Source of the DNA: Pararge aegeria
Taxonomy: Eukaryota; Arthropoda; Insecta; Lepidoptera; Nymphalidae
Direction: 5' to 3'
Assembly: GCF_905163445.1 (NCBI RefSeq)
Contig: NC_053196.1
Location: forward strand, 11,433,501-11,497,500
DNA length: 64,000 nt
The position numbers and the translations under genes are program-made. The notes beneath the pieces are model-generated. The model was not told where the DNA came from, made no database searches, and worked only from the letters and a program-made list of their open reading frames with translations. Below, in pieces: positions 63,783 to 64,000 of this stretch; position 1 is the first letter of the stretch, and every line of letters starts with the position of its first letter.

Positions 63783-64000
63783 GACTGCAATTTCACACAG
63801 CAGCAGTTGCAGTTTAGGATAAAAGCGGGCTAACCTGTTCGGGGTGGCGCATCACCAATCAATTTCTTCTCGGCATCATTCACTAAATAACTTGGCACTT
63901 GTCTTTGTCTGTATGATGGTAGCTAGCCACGGTCGAAGCCTCTTACTAACCAGGTCAGACCAGAGAAATCCCTTAGGTGACACAGAGGTCGACTCTTGTC
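63783..64000 (-). mobile_element. SINE-B, runs off the window
   Basis: TGACTGCAATTTCACACAGC, AAAGCGGGCTAACCTGTTCG, TAGCTAGCCACGGTCGAAGC, AGGTCAGACCAGAGAAATCC. Confidence 0.85.

Overview
The window looks like nuclear DNA from a butterfly or moth (Lepidoptera). It is A+T-rich, has very little coding sequence, and is packed with interspersed repeats of types common in lepidopteran genomes: three tRNA-headed SINE families, 3' fragments of CR1/jockey-like and RTE-like LINEs, hAT-type and mariner-type MITEs, and a short Helitron. I cannot name the species. Nearly all small open reading frames are chance or repeat-derived; the host protein-coding content is one large gene.

That gene lies on the minus strand and encodes a Runt-domain (RUNX-family) transcription factor. 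Four coding exons can be placed to the base: 38278-38662 (start codon and most of the Runt domain), 15350-15463 (end of the Runt domain), 5556-5657 and 1713-1895. The introns are about 22.8, 9.7 and 3.7 kb and all are phase 1. The last exon in view ends in an open splice donor, so the C-terminus, including the expected VWRPY-type Groucho-binding end, lies beyond the left edge. A GC- and CpG-rich block at 38663-39600 is the probable 5'UTR and promoter. The sequence from 39600 to 64000 is upstream and intergenic: repeats, simple sequence and a few GC-richer islets.

The most striking non-coding feature is in intron 1, on the opposite strand: eight initiator tRNA-Met genes in tandem on a 179-bp repeat unit (28716-30041), with a truncated ninth copy on the left. 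The last copy has lost the A1:U72 initiator pair and T-stem pairs and is probably dead. Intron 2 holds a rearranged 5S rRNA pseudogene (9563-9666).

Other structure includes diverged direct duplications inside the Runx introns (11221-11590; 12155-13108; 19814-21270); three hAT-type MITEs with perfect 8-bp target duplications; a foldback element with a 14-bp flanking duplication; an LTR-like repeat pair with a purine tract; a SINE interrupted by a 128-bp insert with an 11-bp duplication; and several short, perfect or nearly perfect hairpins. Exon 4 of the Runx gene is hemmed in by retroelement debris, with a SINE tail lying only about 6 bp from its splice donor. I found no CRISPR, operon or prokaryotic feature, and no intact autonomous transposon.
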